A stretch of 64,000 nucleotides of DNA from Metabacillus bambusae (GCF_017497975.1 NZ_JAGDEL010000003.1:1-64000); one strand, 5' to 3'. Numbered from the stretch's first letter, positions 54,465-63,408 are shown. Made by a program: numbers and translations. Notes: generated by a model not told the origin, from the sequence alone.

Positions 54465-55040
54465 CTACATCCAAATCATTATAGCAGAATACGCTAAAAA
54501 TAATGCCATCAGCACATTAACAAACTTTTGATGCTTCTGTAAAAACTCCTTAAACAATGCACCAAAAAGTACCCATGTAATAAATGCTAAAAATCCAATA
54601 ACAGTTATAGCTATAACACTTATTGGAACCGTAGGCATTGAGACACGGTAGGGCATAATATAGGTAGGAATTACAGTCATTGTAAATAGTACCACCTTTG
54701 GATTTAAGAACTGCATAAGGAAGCCTGACATAAACGTACCCGTTTGGTTTACAGTTGGTTTTGATGTATCCGTTTTGTAAACTTGATAAGCGAGATAGAG
54801 CATATAAAAACTTCCGATTATCTGCATAACAAATAAGATTTTTGGTATTATAGTTACCAGTATCGTATTCAACACAGCAGAAATAACAAGTAAAAAGCCA
54901 AACGCAATAGTTGCCCCATACGTATACTCCATTGCCTTTTTTGTCCCAGTATTATGTACTGTGGATAATATGACGATATTAGTGGGTCCTGGTGTAAAAG
55001 TTACAATAAAACAGTATAGTAAAAAAGACGTAATATTCAT
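54465..55040 (-). CDS. LysE/RhtB family amino-acid exporter
   Basis: 191 aa from the ATG at 55040 (GGAGTG upstream). FTPGPTNIVILSTVHNTGTKK is the family N-terminal motif and GFLMQFLNPKVVLFTMTVIP the central one; about six helices. It should export an amino acid or related metabolite. It is co-transcribed with the AraC regulator. Confidence 0.88.
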   Translation of the reverse strand: MNITSFLLYCFIVTFTPGPTNIVILSTVHNTGTKKAMEYTYGATIAFGFLLVISAVLNTILVTIIPKILFVMQIIGSFYMLYLAYQVYKTDTSKPTVNQTGTFMSGFLMQFLNPKVVLFTMTVIPTYIMPYRVSMPTVPISVIAITVIGFLAFITWVLFGALFKEFLQKHQKFVNVLMALFLAYSAIMIWM

Positions 55041-55129
55041 GAGGAACACTCCATTCAAGGTATTCTCATAAATGATACATCTGACAATTACAATTCATAT
55101 AGTATATTATTGCAAAATTTAGGTAGGCT

Positions 55130-55195
55130 TTTTTCAACAACCACGTTAGTCGAATAAGAATAAGAAAAAGAAAAAGCGACCCTTCCTTATTTAAA
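55130..55195 (+). repeat. Array repeat copy truncated by a rph fragment
   Basis: TTCAACAACCACGTTAGTCG, then AATAAGAAAAAGAAAAAGCG and ACCCTTCC, closely matching the copy at 59423. The right half is missing and is replaced by the rph fragment at 55196. Confidence 0.8.
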
Positions 55196-55345
55196 GATTT
55201 GTCTAATCTTCCTGCTGATTTCTCCAATTTGATCTCGATCCTCTATTTTTAGCATTGTTAGTTGATCCAACAGTGCTTGAAACATATCGTTTTGTTCGAT
55301 GGCTTTTTGATATCCTACTGTTGTAATACAAAATCCTTCTGGTAC
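55196..55345 (-). pseudogene. Detached 150-bp fragment of rph
   Basis: Matches 35505-35654 of the rifamycin phosphotransferase gene without gaps and with about 5 mismatches (near 97% identity by eye). It corresponds to part of the ATP-grasp domain coding region. It has no start or end of its own and joins array repeat material on both sides. Confidence 0.9.
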
Positions 55346-55413
55346 CCCCATTGGTCAACACACTAGTTAAATTTATCAGCATCTTGTCTGTTTTTTTATT
55401 TTTAACACGTTCT

Positions 55414-55500
55414 CATTCAACTAACCTTCCCGTTAGTTATATAAGCAAAAAGCCACCAAAATGGCAGCTTTTTCAACTCTTGCACCCTTTAATGTAATAT
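55414..55500 (+). repeat. Array repeat copy, complete
   Basis: TTCAACTAACCTTCCCGTTAG, hairpin AAAAAGCCACC...GGCAGCTTTTT, then CAACTCTTGCACCCTTTAATG. The stem is followed by TTTTTGCTTAT on the minus strand. It lies 11 nt from the next stop codon. Confidence 0.85.
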
Positions 55501-55510
55501 GAATAAATCT

Positions 55511-55726
55511 TCACCTTTTTTTGCCAATACGTGAATGTCTTTTATCAGCCGCACTTAGTATAAATAAGGTAGCAACACCCCAAACAATTGCTTGTATAAT
55601 CGCTGTCCATTTACCAGATGGAAATAAAAAAGACATCAAAAATAAAACGATTGGACTAAATAATATTAAAGAAAAGCCTATTGCAAATGACACCTTTTCA
55701 GATAATGCTTTAATTTTATCCAACAT
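55511..55726 (-). CDS. Small two-helix membrane protein, unknown
   Basis: 71 aa: IGFSLILFSPIVLFLMSFLF and IIQAIVWGVATLFILSA are helices; the ends are basic (KRHSRIGKKR). AGAAGGTG precedes the ATG, which overlaps the stop of an upstream open frame (TAATG). Confidence 0.6.
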   Translation of the reverse strand: MLDKIKALSEKVSFAIGFSLILFSPIVLFLMSFLFPSGKWTAIIQAIVWGVATLFILSAADKRHSRIGKKR

Positions 55727-55908
55727 TAATTCACCTTCTGTTTTTCTTCTTTGGCTTTAACGTCATTTTTATCAGAAAATTTCATCATAGCTCTGTCAGT
55801 TGCTTTCGATTCTAATATTCCACTTGTATCTATAATCAGAGGTTCATTGGTCTTTCGGTCTTCACCTTCATAACAGAAACTAGGTGTATTCCATTTTATG
55901 TTCCGTTC
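55726..55908 (-). pseudogene. Open frame without start, upstream partner of the small membrane gene
   Basis: About 60 codons: KWNTPSFCYEGEDRKTNEPL, IIDTSGILESKATDRAMMKF, NDVKAKEEKQKVN and stop. Codon use looks coding but no ATG, GTG or TTG begins it; another frame just upstream (FVHTAKFEFENGT) may be its displaced N-terminus. Probably frameshifted. Confidence 0.45.
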
Positions 55909-55939
55909 TCAAATTCAAATTTAGCTGTATGTACAAAAT

Positions 55940-56506
55940 TTAGACCCTTAGCGAGCCACGGAAACCCCTGGCAGCATAGTAGGATTCTGCTCCATTGTGG
56001 TACACAAAGACAGTGTCGTAGCGATGATCACAAAAGATGGCCCCGCCGTGTTTTCTAATATTAGCAGGTGTTTTCACCCAGCTCGATGTTTTCGTATCGA
56101 AATTTCCAAGTTTCTGCAACTCCCGGTATTGTTCTTCCGTTAAAAGCTCAATGCCCATGTCAGCAGCCATATGAATAGCGTTATTTTCTGGTTTATGTTT
56201 TTTCCTTGACTCCATCGCTTCACGGTCGTAACAAACACTTCTGCGGCCTTTAGGACTTTCCGCTGAACAGTCATAAAAAATGTATTCGCCCGTCTTTTTA
56301 TCATGACTAACAACATCTGGTTCACCGCCAGTTATTTCCATTTCATTAAGCGACCACAGTTTTTCAGTATTAGCTTCCAGCTTTGCTTGAACTTTCGCCC
56401 ATTCAAGATCTTTATGGCGGTTCATGTTTTTTTCAAAACGGGCTTTCAATGCTCTGAGTAATTCTTCACGTTGTTCTAGTGACAACTCCTTATTTCTCTT
56501 TGTCAT
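55940..56506 (-). CDS. DUF4256 family protein
   Basis: 188 aa from the ATG at 56506 (AAGGGGGA eight nt upstream). EITGGEPDVVSHDKKTGEYI, FYDCSAESPKGRRSVCYD and HGGAIFCDHRYDTVFVYHNG are the strongly conserved DUF4256 blocks. Function unknown; widespread single-copy accessory gene in Bacillus. Confidence 0.88.
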   Translation of the reverse strand: MTKRNKELSLEQREELLRALKARFEKNMNRHKDLEWAKVQAKLEANTEKLWSLNEMEITGGEPDVVSHDKKTGEYIFYDCSAESPKGRRSVCYDREAMESRKKHKPENNAIHMAADMGIELLTEEQYRELQKLGNFDTKTSSWVKTPANIRKHGGAIFCDHRYDTVFVYHNGAESYYAARGFRGSLRV

Positions 56507-56545
56507 ATTTGTTTCCCCCTTATTGTTTTTACTCATAATGGTTTA

Positions 56546-56633
56546 AAGACTAAACTGCTTTTGCTAGCTTAATATCTTCCACAAAAAGAGTACTTCTCCT
56601 TCTTGAAGAAAAGCACCCTGTTAGCTTAAGAAG
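56546..56633 (+). repeat. Array repeat copy, complete
   Basis: GACTAAACTGCTTTTGCTAG, hairpin TACTTCTCC...GAAGAAAAG, right core AGCACCCTGTTAGCTTAAG. It overlaps the stop of the next gene. Confidence 0.8.
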
Positions 56634-56955
56634 AAACTCTATTTTTACTTGTCTTTGAAAATTTAAATAGTCCAATCAGTAAACATATCATACTCAAAGC
56701 CCAAACAACCCCAGAAATCCCTATCTGAAGAGAAATTTCTTCAGATGCCATTGGGTGGTTAAAATCAACGGAAATTGCCTTTATGAAAAAATATATTGCA
56801 ACTGAGACAAACAGCATATGTAATAATGTCCAGACGTATGCAGAACTGTTATTTTTATTTTTTAACCAGAGAAACGATGCAATTAAAATTGTAATTCCCA
56901 TTACAATAGAGAAACCGCCGATTAACAAACCGATTACTTCTTGTTCTAATGGCAT
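56626..56955 (-). CDS. Three-helix membrane protein, unknown
   Basis: 109 aa with helices VIGLLIGGFSIVMGITILIASFLWL, LLHMLFVSVAIYFFI and GISGVVWALSMICLLIGLF. AAGGAGGGTA precedes the ATG. Family not recognised. Confidence 0.6.
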   Translation of the reverse strand: MPLEQEVIGLLIGGFSIVMGITILIASFLWLKNKNNSSAYVWTLLHMLFVSVAIYFFIKAISVDFNHPMASEEISLQIGISGVVWALSMICLLIGLFKFSKTSKNRVSS

Positions 56956-57042
56956 AGGGTACCCTCCTTCACTTGGATTTTTATAACAATAATTGTATCA
57001 TTCATTTAATTTTAGTGGAATATATTGTTAAATTAAGAACAA

Positions 57043-57111
57043 TCAAAAAGGGTTGCCACAGCAACCCCTTGTTCAACTCAAGCAACCCTATAGTACATTT
57101 CTTCACAAACT
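57043..57111 (+). repeat. Array repeat copy, right part
   Basis: Hairpin GGGTTGCC-ACA-GCAACCC, then TTGTTCAACTCAAGCAACCC, TATAGTACATTTCTTCAC and AAAC. A further weak copy follows at about 57121-57175. Confidence 0.75.
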
Positions 57112-57223
57112 TCTATCCTAATTGAATCAAAATAGGCGCTACTCTTATTTAAGCACCGCATCCATTACATTAAGCACTCTATTTACCAATTATTTAGATT
57201 ATAATAAGAAAAATACATAAATA

Positions 57224-57739
57224 TTACTTTAAAATATGATAGGGTACTCCCAATAGGTTCCATAATACAATACTACTTAATACTGCAAGTCCCCAAGCTA
57301 ATAGAGGTTTATGAAAGTGGAGTTTTACTAATGCAAATAATAGAATATCAAAAACAAGCGACCACCAAATGTTCCAAGAGTTATAATGTTTTATTAAACC
57401 TATTTTCAAGTCTATAATTTCTATTCCAATATATATTAACACCCAAAACAAGTACCACATTATTGCTTTTCCTTTTTCTTTTGGGAATCTACCTAAGTAA
57501 ATAAATACAGTTGCAGGGTATCTTAAGAACATAAAAGATAGCATAATATATATATCATACTTAAATAAAGGTATTATTTCTTCAAACCTCCATAATGGAT
57601 AATCATGGAATATTATGTTATAAAATAAATCACCCATTATAAAGAACTGAGTCGTAGAGTAATACTTTTTCCATCCCCTCCAATCTCCCCATTTAATTGC
57701 GGCTAATACAAAAAGAAGCTTAACCGTAATATGTATCAT
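57224..57739 (-). CDS. CBO0543 family membrane protein
   Basis: 171 aa with about five helices. IKWGDWRGWKKYYSTTQFFI and FHDYPLWRFE are typical of this Firmicutes family, whose role is unknown. It is coupled to the upstream gene by a 4-nt ATGA overlap. Confidence 0.8.
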   Translation of the reverse strand: MIHITVKLLFVLAAIKWGDWRGWKKYYSTTQFFIMGDLFYNIIFHDYPLWRFEEIIPLFKYDIYIMLSFMFLRYPATVFIYLGRFPKEKGKAIMWYLFWVLIYIGIEIIDLKIGLIKHYNSWNIWWSLVFDILLFALVKLHFHKPLLAWGLAVLSSIVLWNLLGVPYHILK

Positions 57740-58611
57740 ATTTGTTTCCCTCTTTGTAATACATTATTAGGTATGAAACGAAGCTTTACTTGCCACTTGT
57801 CATAAAAATATAGAATAAGAAAAGGAAGACAATAACGAATGATAGTTAAGAAATGATTCCACTTATTATAGATAAGCCATCCATTAAAATAAGAAATCAA
57901 ACCGAATGATACTGATAATATTGCTAAAACACTAAAAGATAGTTTTTTGTACTTTACTGGTATCCTTGGAATAATGAGTCCAACTATGTTAGCTATTACA
58001 AGACAAGAACCTAAATCCGTAATTCTGTCATCTACCCAAAAGTCTTGCGCAAGTCCAGGTCTCCAATTATGCATATTGAGTAATACGTCAGGAATGGCTC
58101 CAGGTATAACAAGGGTAAAGTAGGCGAAGCATGTAATTGATATATAATATGGAACTTTATAGGGTCTATCGATAAGTTTGTTCGCATATCTCGAAAAAAA
58201 TGAAAATCCAATTAGGTAAGCCAATACTGAATAATAAAGCTTCCAATTTAGGTATATGAGATACTCAAGTTTAAGATATATCCACTCCAAAAAAGTGTAA
58301 ACTATCGTGAAAAAAATACTTGTTTTAAAAGGATGACTTTTAACACAATAACAAAATACAATCGCTGTTAAAGGTAAAATTACAGAATCAGCACAAAGTA
58401 TCCCCAGAAAATTGTCTTTATCAGGATTAGATAAGATATTAGTTGGAAATTTATAAAGATTAAAAATTAAATTAATAAAAATTTCTATTATATCTACAGT
58501 TATCAATGCAATAGTGAATATTGTCCAAAACGAATTCCAACTCACTTTTTTTGTTTTTAATAACCACCCCACAATAACTACCATGATGAAAATTTGAATA
58601 AAATATAGCAT
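57736..58611 (-). CDS. CBO0543-associated multi-pass membrane protein
   Basis: 291 aa with about eight helices. The segments FTIVYTFLEWIYLKLEYLIY and YLNWKLYYSVLAYLIGF resemble larger CBO0543-like proteins. It overlaps the next gene by 4 nt, so the two probably form one membrane complex. Confidence 0.65.
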   Translation of the reverse strand: MLYFIQIFIMVVIVGWLLKTKKVSWNSFWTIFTIALITVDIIEIFINLIFNLYKFPTNILSNPDKDNFLGILCADSVILPLTAIVFCYCVKSHPFKTSIFFTIVYTFLEWIYLKLEYLIYLNWKLYYSVLAYLIGFSFFSRYANKLIDRPYKVPYYISITCFAYFTLVIPGAIPDVLLNMHNWRPGLAQDFWVDDRITDLGSCLVIANIVGLIIPRIPVKYKKLSFSVLAILSVSFGLISYFNGWLIYNKWNHFLTIIRYCLPFLILYFYDKWQVKLRFIPNNVLQRGKQI

Positions 58612-58760
58612 ACTATCTCCTTAAATAAATAAGTCTAAATGATTTTCCTTATTTTATCCTAGAACGGAGTGAAGTATTTACAACAGGGATAGCTTTATCC
58701 AATTAATCATTTATTAATTAAAATACTTGCTAGTTGAATACTCATAATGTAAACATTATC

Positions 58761-58838
58761 ATGTTCAACTAAACTGTCATATAGTTCAATAAGAAAGTGC
58801 ATTACCACTTCTTGTAGTAATGCAACCTTTTACTTTAA
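58761..58838 (+). repeat. Array repeat copy, complete
   Basis: GTTCAACTAAACTGTCATATAG, perfect hairpin TGCATTAC-CACTTCTTG-GTAATGCA (one base offset), then ACCTTTTACTTTAATC. It overlaps the GrpB stop. Confidence 0.85.
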
Positions 58839-59365
58839 TCAGAAAATCTTCTCTGTGAGACCCATTGTTTCGCTTTATCTGCTAATTCATTTACAAACTG
58901 CTGCTTTCCATCTTGATATTTGTGATGCTCGTTAGGAAACTGTTTTGCTAAGTTTATTTTTAGTTCTCCATACTTTTTAGCTTCCGCAGGGTTTTTTATT
59001 AAGTATTCTTTAAAATCTATATGAGTTTTTATGTGTTCACTTCCGACTTGAAAGATATGTAGATGATGTGTTCTATAATCCTTTCCTTTTGGAAAATATC
59101 TTCTTCCAGCAATCCCATTCTCACCTTTCGGTTCATATCCCAATTCCAACATTTCATTGTTGTATAAATCAACTTTTTCAATATTCTTTACAACAATTAA
59201 AATATCTATTATCGGCTTTGCGTAACCTATTGTTGGTATAGAGGTACTTCCAATATGAAAAATATCAACTATTTCATCTCTAAATACTTCTTTCAATATT
59301 TTCTCTTCTTGACTGTATGATTTTGCCCATTCTTCGGTCCAAGCAAGTATTTTGGTTTTTCTCAA
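58835..59365 (-). CDS. GrpB family protein (nucleotidyltransferase fold)
   Basis: 176 aa from a TTG six nt after GGGGG. IFHIGSTSIPTIGYAKPIID is the GrpB hallmark and corresponds to the GS-D motif of the nucleotidyltransferase fold; YRTHHLHIFQVGSEHIKTHI is the second conserved block. Often fused to CoaE or stand-alone; substrate unknown. Confidence 0.88.
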   Translation of the reverse strand: MRKTKILAWTEEWAKSYSQEEKILKEVFRDEIVDIFHIGSTSIPTIGYAKPIIDILIVVKNIEKVDLYNNEMLELGYEPKGENGIAGRRYFPKGKDYRTHHLHIFQVGSEHIKTHIDFKEYLIKNPAEAKKYGELKINLAKQFPNEHHKYQDGKQQFVNELADKAKQWVSQRRFSD

Positions 59366-59422
59366 AAGAATCCCCCATTTTTACATTATTCATTAAACAT
59401 TACAATTACCTTATTTGCTTTT

Positions 59423-59525
59423 CCTGTTCAAATCCTGCCTCGTTAGTCGAATAAGTATAAGAAAAAGCGACCCTTCCTAATTGAAGTATCGCTACCCTTT
59501 ACTTTAAGTACAACATTTCACAATC
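59423..59525 (+). repeat. Array repeat copy, complete
   Basis: GTTCAAATCCTGCCTCGTTAG, hairpin AGCGACCCTTC...GAAGTATCGCT, then ACCCTTTACTTTAAGTAC and TTTCACAATC. A model copy: the stem is followed on the minus strand by TTTTTCTTAT. Confidence 0.88.
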
Positions 59526-59785
59526 ATATTTAATAATGGCTCTGTTAAATAATTATGTTGATTTTTTGTCCAACCAGGTTGCATGTTTGACTGTGTTAAT
59601 AAGTTTATTTGCTGATGATTCAACTAAAACAAATTTTCTATTTATGTTGGGCAAGCTAATCATGTGAAAAAACACTATATTTAGGAGTAATATAAAAATA
59701 ATGTACGTCAGATAACATACAAATATTTTTTATCTGTTTTCTTTTAATCAGAGGCAGTTTTTAATCACAGAAAGGTGAGATACAT

Positions 59786-60451
59786 ATGAGTTCTTCAATA
59801 AATGCACTGGTATTCGATGTTTATGGAACATTATTTGATGTTTATTCAGTAAAAGAAAAGTGTGATGAACTTTTTGATGGGAAAGGGGAAGAAATCAGTA
59901 TTTTATGGCGGCAAAAGCAACTCGAATATTCTTTTTTGCGTCAATTGATGGGGCAATATGAACCATTCATCGACATAACAAGGGATTCTTTAAAGTATGC
60001 AATCAATAAACTAAATCTGGAATACAACCAAGAAAAAGAACTGGTACTTCTAGAAGAGTATAAAAATCTGTCCCATTATCCCGAAGTGGAGACTGTGTTA
60101 AAAGAAATGAAGCCTAAAAAACTGGCTGTTTTTTCAAATGGTTCACGTGATATGCTAGAACCTCTTATACAAAATTCTGGTTTATCCAGTCTGTTTGATG
60201 AAATTATTAGTGTAGATGACATAAAACAGTATAAACCAACACCTGCCTCATACAGTTACTGTTTGAAAGTATTAGGACTTGAACGGGAAGAGATTTTGTT
60301 TATGTCTTCTAACGGTTGGGATATTTCAGGAGCTAAAAATTTCGGGTTCAAAACGGCATGGATTAATCGTAACAAGCTGCCAATTGAGGAATTAAATCAA
60401 AAACCTCATACTATTTATAAGGATTTAAATGGAATAATGGAATGGAAATGA
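59786..60451 (+). CDS. HAD-family L-2-haloacid dehalogenase-like hydrolase
   Basis: 221 aa. The nucleophile is in LVFDVYGTLFDVYS (first Asp), FSNGSRDML gives the conserved Ser/Asn, KQYKPTPASY the Lys, and MSSNGWDISGAKNFG the acidic-replacement motif typical of haloacid dehalogenase type II. It should hydrolyse 2-haloacids or a related phosphate-free substrate. GAAAGGTGAG precedes the ATG. Confidence 0.87.
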   Translation: MSSSINALVFDVYGTLFDVYSVKEKCDELFDGKGEEISILWRQKQLEYSFLRQLMGQYEPFIDITRDSLKYAINKLNLEYNQEKELVLLEEYKNLSHYPEVETVLKEMKPKKLAVFSNGSRDMLEPLIQNSGLSSLFDEIISVDDIKQYKPTPASYSYCLKVLGLEREEILFMSSNGWDISGAKNFGFKTAWINRNKLPIEELNQKPHTIYKDLNGIMEWK

Positions 60452-60489
60452 TCCAAACTCTTTTCCTAAACAAATTTGAGTGAAATGAT

Positions 60490-60516
60490 AACCCCAGTAT
60501 CTCTTACGGGGTTTTT
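60490..60516 (+). terminator. Terminator after the HAD gene
   Basis: AACCCC and GGGGTT pair around a 12-nt loop, followed by TTTAT. Confidence 0.65.
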
Positions 60517-60628
60517 ATCGACTGAAGAATATGATATAACATAACAAAATCTAGTCTATTTTCCTTAACCATCCTTATTGGGTGGTTTTGTATTAAATGC
60601 TTGCTTCAAAGCGAATATAATTTCGACC
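60517..60628. other. Intergenic DNA with a second hairpin
   Basis: AACCATCC-TTATT-GGGTGGTT at about 60567-60587, followed by TTG and TATT, is a further possible terminator. No gene. Confidence 0.4.
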
Positions 60629-60737
60629 TGTTCTTCAGCTAAACTGCCCGTTAGCACAATAAATAAGAGGTTGCCGCGGCAACCCTCATTATTAACCTCT
60701 TGCACCCATTAGTTTAAGTACAATTCTTCACAATCTC
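60629..60737 (+). repeat. Array repeat copy, complete
   Basis: TTCAGCTAAACTGCCCGTTAG, perfect hairpin GAGGTTGCCGCGGCAACC(C)TC, then CTTGCACCCATTAGTTTAAG and TTCTTCACAATC. Confidence 0.88.
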
Positions 60738-61018
60738 TATTTTCAGACCACGTACTATCTTTGAAACCAAAATGGATTTATTGTCGCTGCCAGGACCCCT
60801 TCACACCAGTTTAAATAAGTGAAACAAATGCTTTTGTCTTACTGATGGGTAAAACTATTAATGTAAGTACCGAAATTTACGCCCCAAAAGGTAGTATAAA
60901 AGGTTGCCGTTACTAAGAAAAACCCTTTTGGTTGAAGTAGTCATCAGATAAAAAAATCTTACGAGTTAAATAAATAAATAAATGCCTCTAAAGGAGGAGT
61001 CATCCATTTATCTTTATG
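60738..61018. other. Intergenic DNA downstream of the LysR gene
   Basis: A fragment GGTTGCCGTTACTAAGAAAA near 60901 hints at a further decayed repeat. Otherwise nothing seen. Confidence 0.35.
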
Positions 61019-61828
61019 CTAAGCAATTTGAGTAAAAAGTGAAGATGTGGAATCCTTCCATGGTATATCCTTCATTCTCCCCTCCTTAATATCTTTTTTC
61101 ACTACCATCTCTGGTAATAGTGCTATTCCTAGTCCTGCTATTACACATTGTTTGATTGCCTCGATACTACTAAATTCTATTTTATCCAGTGGGTATACTC
61201 CTGCCGATTTAAGGGAGTCTTCGAACATCAATCTGTAAGAACATCCCATTTCTGTAAGCAAAAGAGTCTTATCCTTAAGGTCATCTATCGAGAGCACTGG
61301 TTTGGGGTGATTTGGTGCGATGACCATTTTGAACTCCTCTTTGATAAGTTGTTCCACTCTTAATGATCCCTCAGGCTTACTTATATCCATAATAAAGGCA
61401 ACATCTACTAAACCCTCCATAAGATGATTTCTCGCCATTTCGTCAGAATGTGCAGGCTTAAAGATGAGTTTAACTTTGGGAAATGTAGCCTTGAATTCTT
61501 TAAGAATTGGAGGTAAACGATAGGTACACTGGCTCTCTTGGGCACCAATTATTAAGGTGCCGGTTGGTTCTTCTTCTCCGTTCACAGCCGTGATCGCTTC
61601 TTCGTTTAGTCTTATCATCTTTTCAGCATATAGTTTAAACTTGTGTCCAGCCTCTGTTAAAATCAATCGTTTTCCTAGACGCTCAAATAAGGGTTTACCA
61701 ATTTCATCTTCGAGAGCTTTAATTTGGGCAGTTACACTTGATTGTGCAAAATTTAAAATTTTTGCAGTCTGGGTAAAGTTCAAATTTTCTGCGGCATTTT
61801 TAAAAGTTATCAATTGTTTAATATCCAT
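61019..61828 (-). CDS. LysR family transcriptional regulator
   Basis: 269 aa from the ATG at 61828 (GGCGGGA upstream). MDIKQLITFKNAAENLNFTQ and SSVTAQIKALEDEIGKPLFE form the HTH; the rest is the substrate-binding-like sensor. Divergent from a broken flavin reductase gene 143 nt away, its presumed target. Confidence 0.9.
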   Translation of the reverse strand: MDIKQLITFKNAAENLNFTQTAKILNFAQSSVTAQIKALEDEIGKPLFERLGKRLILTEAGHKFKLYAEKMIRLNEEAITAVNGEEEPTGTLIIGAQESQCTYRLPPILKEFKATFPKVKLIFKPAHSDEMARNHLMEGLVDVAFIMDISKPEGSLRVEQLIKEEFKMVIAPNHPKPVLSIDDLKDKTLLLTEMGCSYRLMFEDSLKSAGVYPLDKIEFSSIEAIKQCVIAGLGIALLPEMVVKKDIKEGRMKDIPWKDSTSSLFTQIA

Positions 61829-61971
61829 ATTTCCCGCCTCTTTATAATCGTTTTTTTCGATTGAATCAATCAAAATAATCATCTGTATCTATTTTTAAAT
61901 TAAATATAAGATATAAGTAATAAAGAAACAACTAGAAAACCGCTTAATATAGCTGGAAGGAGAAATGATGA

Positions 61972-62496
61972 ATGAAAATAGCAGTCATATATGGGGGGAC
62001 CCGTCCCAATGGCAATACGGAGATGCTGACAGAACACGTAATTCAAGGTATGGTTACAGAAAAGATTTACTTAAGAGATTATAATATCAAGCCAATTATA
62101 GACATGCGTCATTCAAAAGATGGCTTTCAGGACAGAAATGATAATTATAATTCCATAATCGAACGGATTCTTCTAATGACATTCTCGTATTCTCTACTCC
62201 GATTTATTGGTATAGCATGTCAGGAACAATGAAAAACTTTATCGACCGATGGTCACAAACCTTAAGTGACCCAAAATATCCAGATTTCAAGAATGAAATG
62301 GATTCTAAAAAAGCATTTGTTATTGCTTGTTGGAGGAGACGATCCTCACATTAAAGGGCTGCCTATGATTCAGCAATTTAATTACATATTTGATTTTATA
62401 GGAATTGAATTTGCGGGATATATTCTTGGAAATGGAAACAAACCTGAAGAAGTAATTCAAGACAAAGATGCACTTTTCGCAGCTACTCAATTTTGA
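61972..62496 (+). pseudogene. Twice-frameshifted NAD(P)H-dependent FMN reductase
   Basis: Starts MKIAVIYGGTRPNGNTEML (FMN phosphate loop). The frame shifts near 62170, where the next frame reads NDILVFSTPIYWYSMSGTMK, NFIDRWSQTL and KKAFVI, and again near 62325 to VGGDDPHIKGLPMIQQF and the C-terminus. Both breaks fall inside conserved flavodoxin-like blocks, so the enzyme is inactive. A divergent LysR gene remains intact. Confidence 0.82.
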
Positions 62497-62609
62497 AATA
62501 AATTAACTGAAAAGAAATGGAAATAAACAACAAAATGGGTTTGCATTGTAATTCGAATGCAGACCTAATTTTTTTGATTGCTCAAACTATAGTGTTAGGT
62601 GTTCTTTTA

Positions 62610-62702
62610 TTCTTGTTCAACTAACCTTCAACGTTAGTCAAATAGAAAAAAGGATTGCCGAAGCAACCCCCTACTCTTTAAATCAATCACCCGTCAGTTC
62701 AA
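62610..62702 (+). repeat. Array repeat copy, complete, last of the array
   Basis: GTTCAACTAACCTTCAACGTTAG, hairpin GGATTGCC-GAAGC-AACCCC, then CAATCACCCGTCAGTTCAAC. It ends 8 nt before the stop of the XRE-cupin gene. No further copies are seen to 64000. Confidence 0.85.
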
Positions 62703-62710
62703 CATGAAAC

Positions 62711-63256
62711 CTAAAAAGCTGGTGGCGTCACCGAAAAAAGTATGACAGCATTTTTATTAAAATTGTTTTCCCACTTATGCTTCATATAGCCTGGTATTTT
62801 GACACTATCACCTGTTTCTAATATGTATTCTTCATTATCTAAAAACACTTTAATATTCCCCTCTAATACAAAAGCAACTTCTTCTCCTCGGTGTGCCAAT
62901 AGTTTCTCAGACGATGATGTGTTAGGAGGAACATTCATAATAGCAGTTGCCAGTGTTCCAGTAAAATCTGGTGACAATAACTCATAAGATAGGTTTTCAA
63001 CAACCATTTTTTTTCGCTCATTTGACCTAACAACTAAATCTTCGGTTTTTGTTTCTTCAAGTAAAAAACTAAAAGTAGGAACCTCAAGGGCTTTAGCTAA
63101 AACCTTTAGAGTTTGGATTGAAGGATTTGCCAAACCACGTTCAATTTGACTTAACATTGAAGGGGTTATTTCAGCTAATTTTGCTAATTCTCTACTGCTC
63201 AAACCTTTGGCTGTTCGGTATTTCTCAACTTTTTTACCAATATTTATGTTTTCCAT
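62711..63256 (-). CDS. XRE-cupin transcriptional regulator
   Basis: 181 aa from the ATG at 63256 (AAGGAG upstream). N-terminal lambda-repressor HTH (GLSSRELAKLAEITPSMLSQ, NPSIQTLKVLAKALEV) and a C-terminal cupin (RGEEVAFVLEGNIKVFLDNE, LETGDSVKIPGYMKHKWEN). It probably senses a small metabolite and controls the divergent LysE exporter. Confidence 0.9.
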   Translation of the reverse strand: MENINIGKKVEKYRTAKGLSSRELAKLAEITPSMLSQIERGLANPSIQTLKVLAKALEVPTFSFLLEETKTEDLVVRSNERKKMVVENLSYELLSPDFTGTLATAIMNVPPNTSSSEKLLAHRGEEVAFVLEGNIKVFLDNEEYILETGDSVKIPGYMKHKWENNFNKNAVILFSVTPPAF

Positions 63257-63343
63257 CACAAAACTCCTTAAAGATAAAATTAAAAATAATTTAATTTTAT
63301 TAAATATAAATAAACAATTAATCAATCTTATATGTTAAACTCT

Positions 63344-63361
63344 ATTTAACAATTGTTAAAT
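63344..63361. promoter_or_regulatory. Perfect palindrome between XRE-cupin and LysE genes
   Basis: ATTTAACAATTGTTAAAT is an 18-bp perfect inverted repeat with another GTTAAA half nearby (63334), 48 nt before the exporter start. Likely operator. Confidence 0.65.
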
Positions 63362-63408
63362 TATATTTTATCATATGGTATTTTACAAGTCAGTAAGGAG
63401 TGGAGAAA

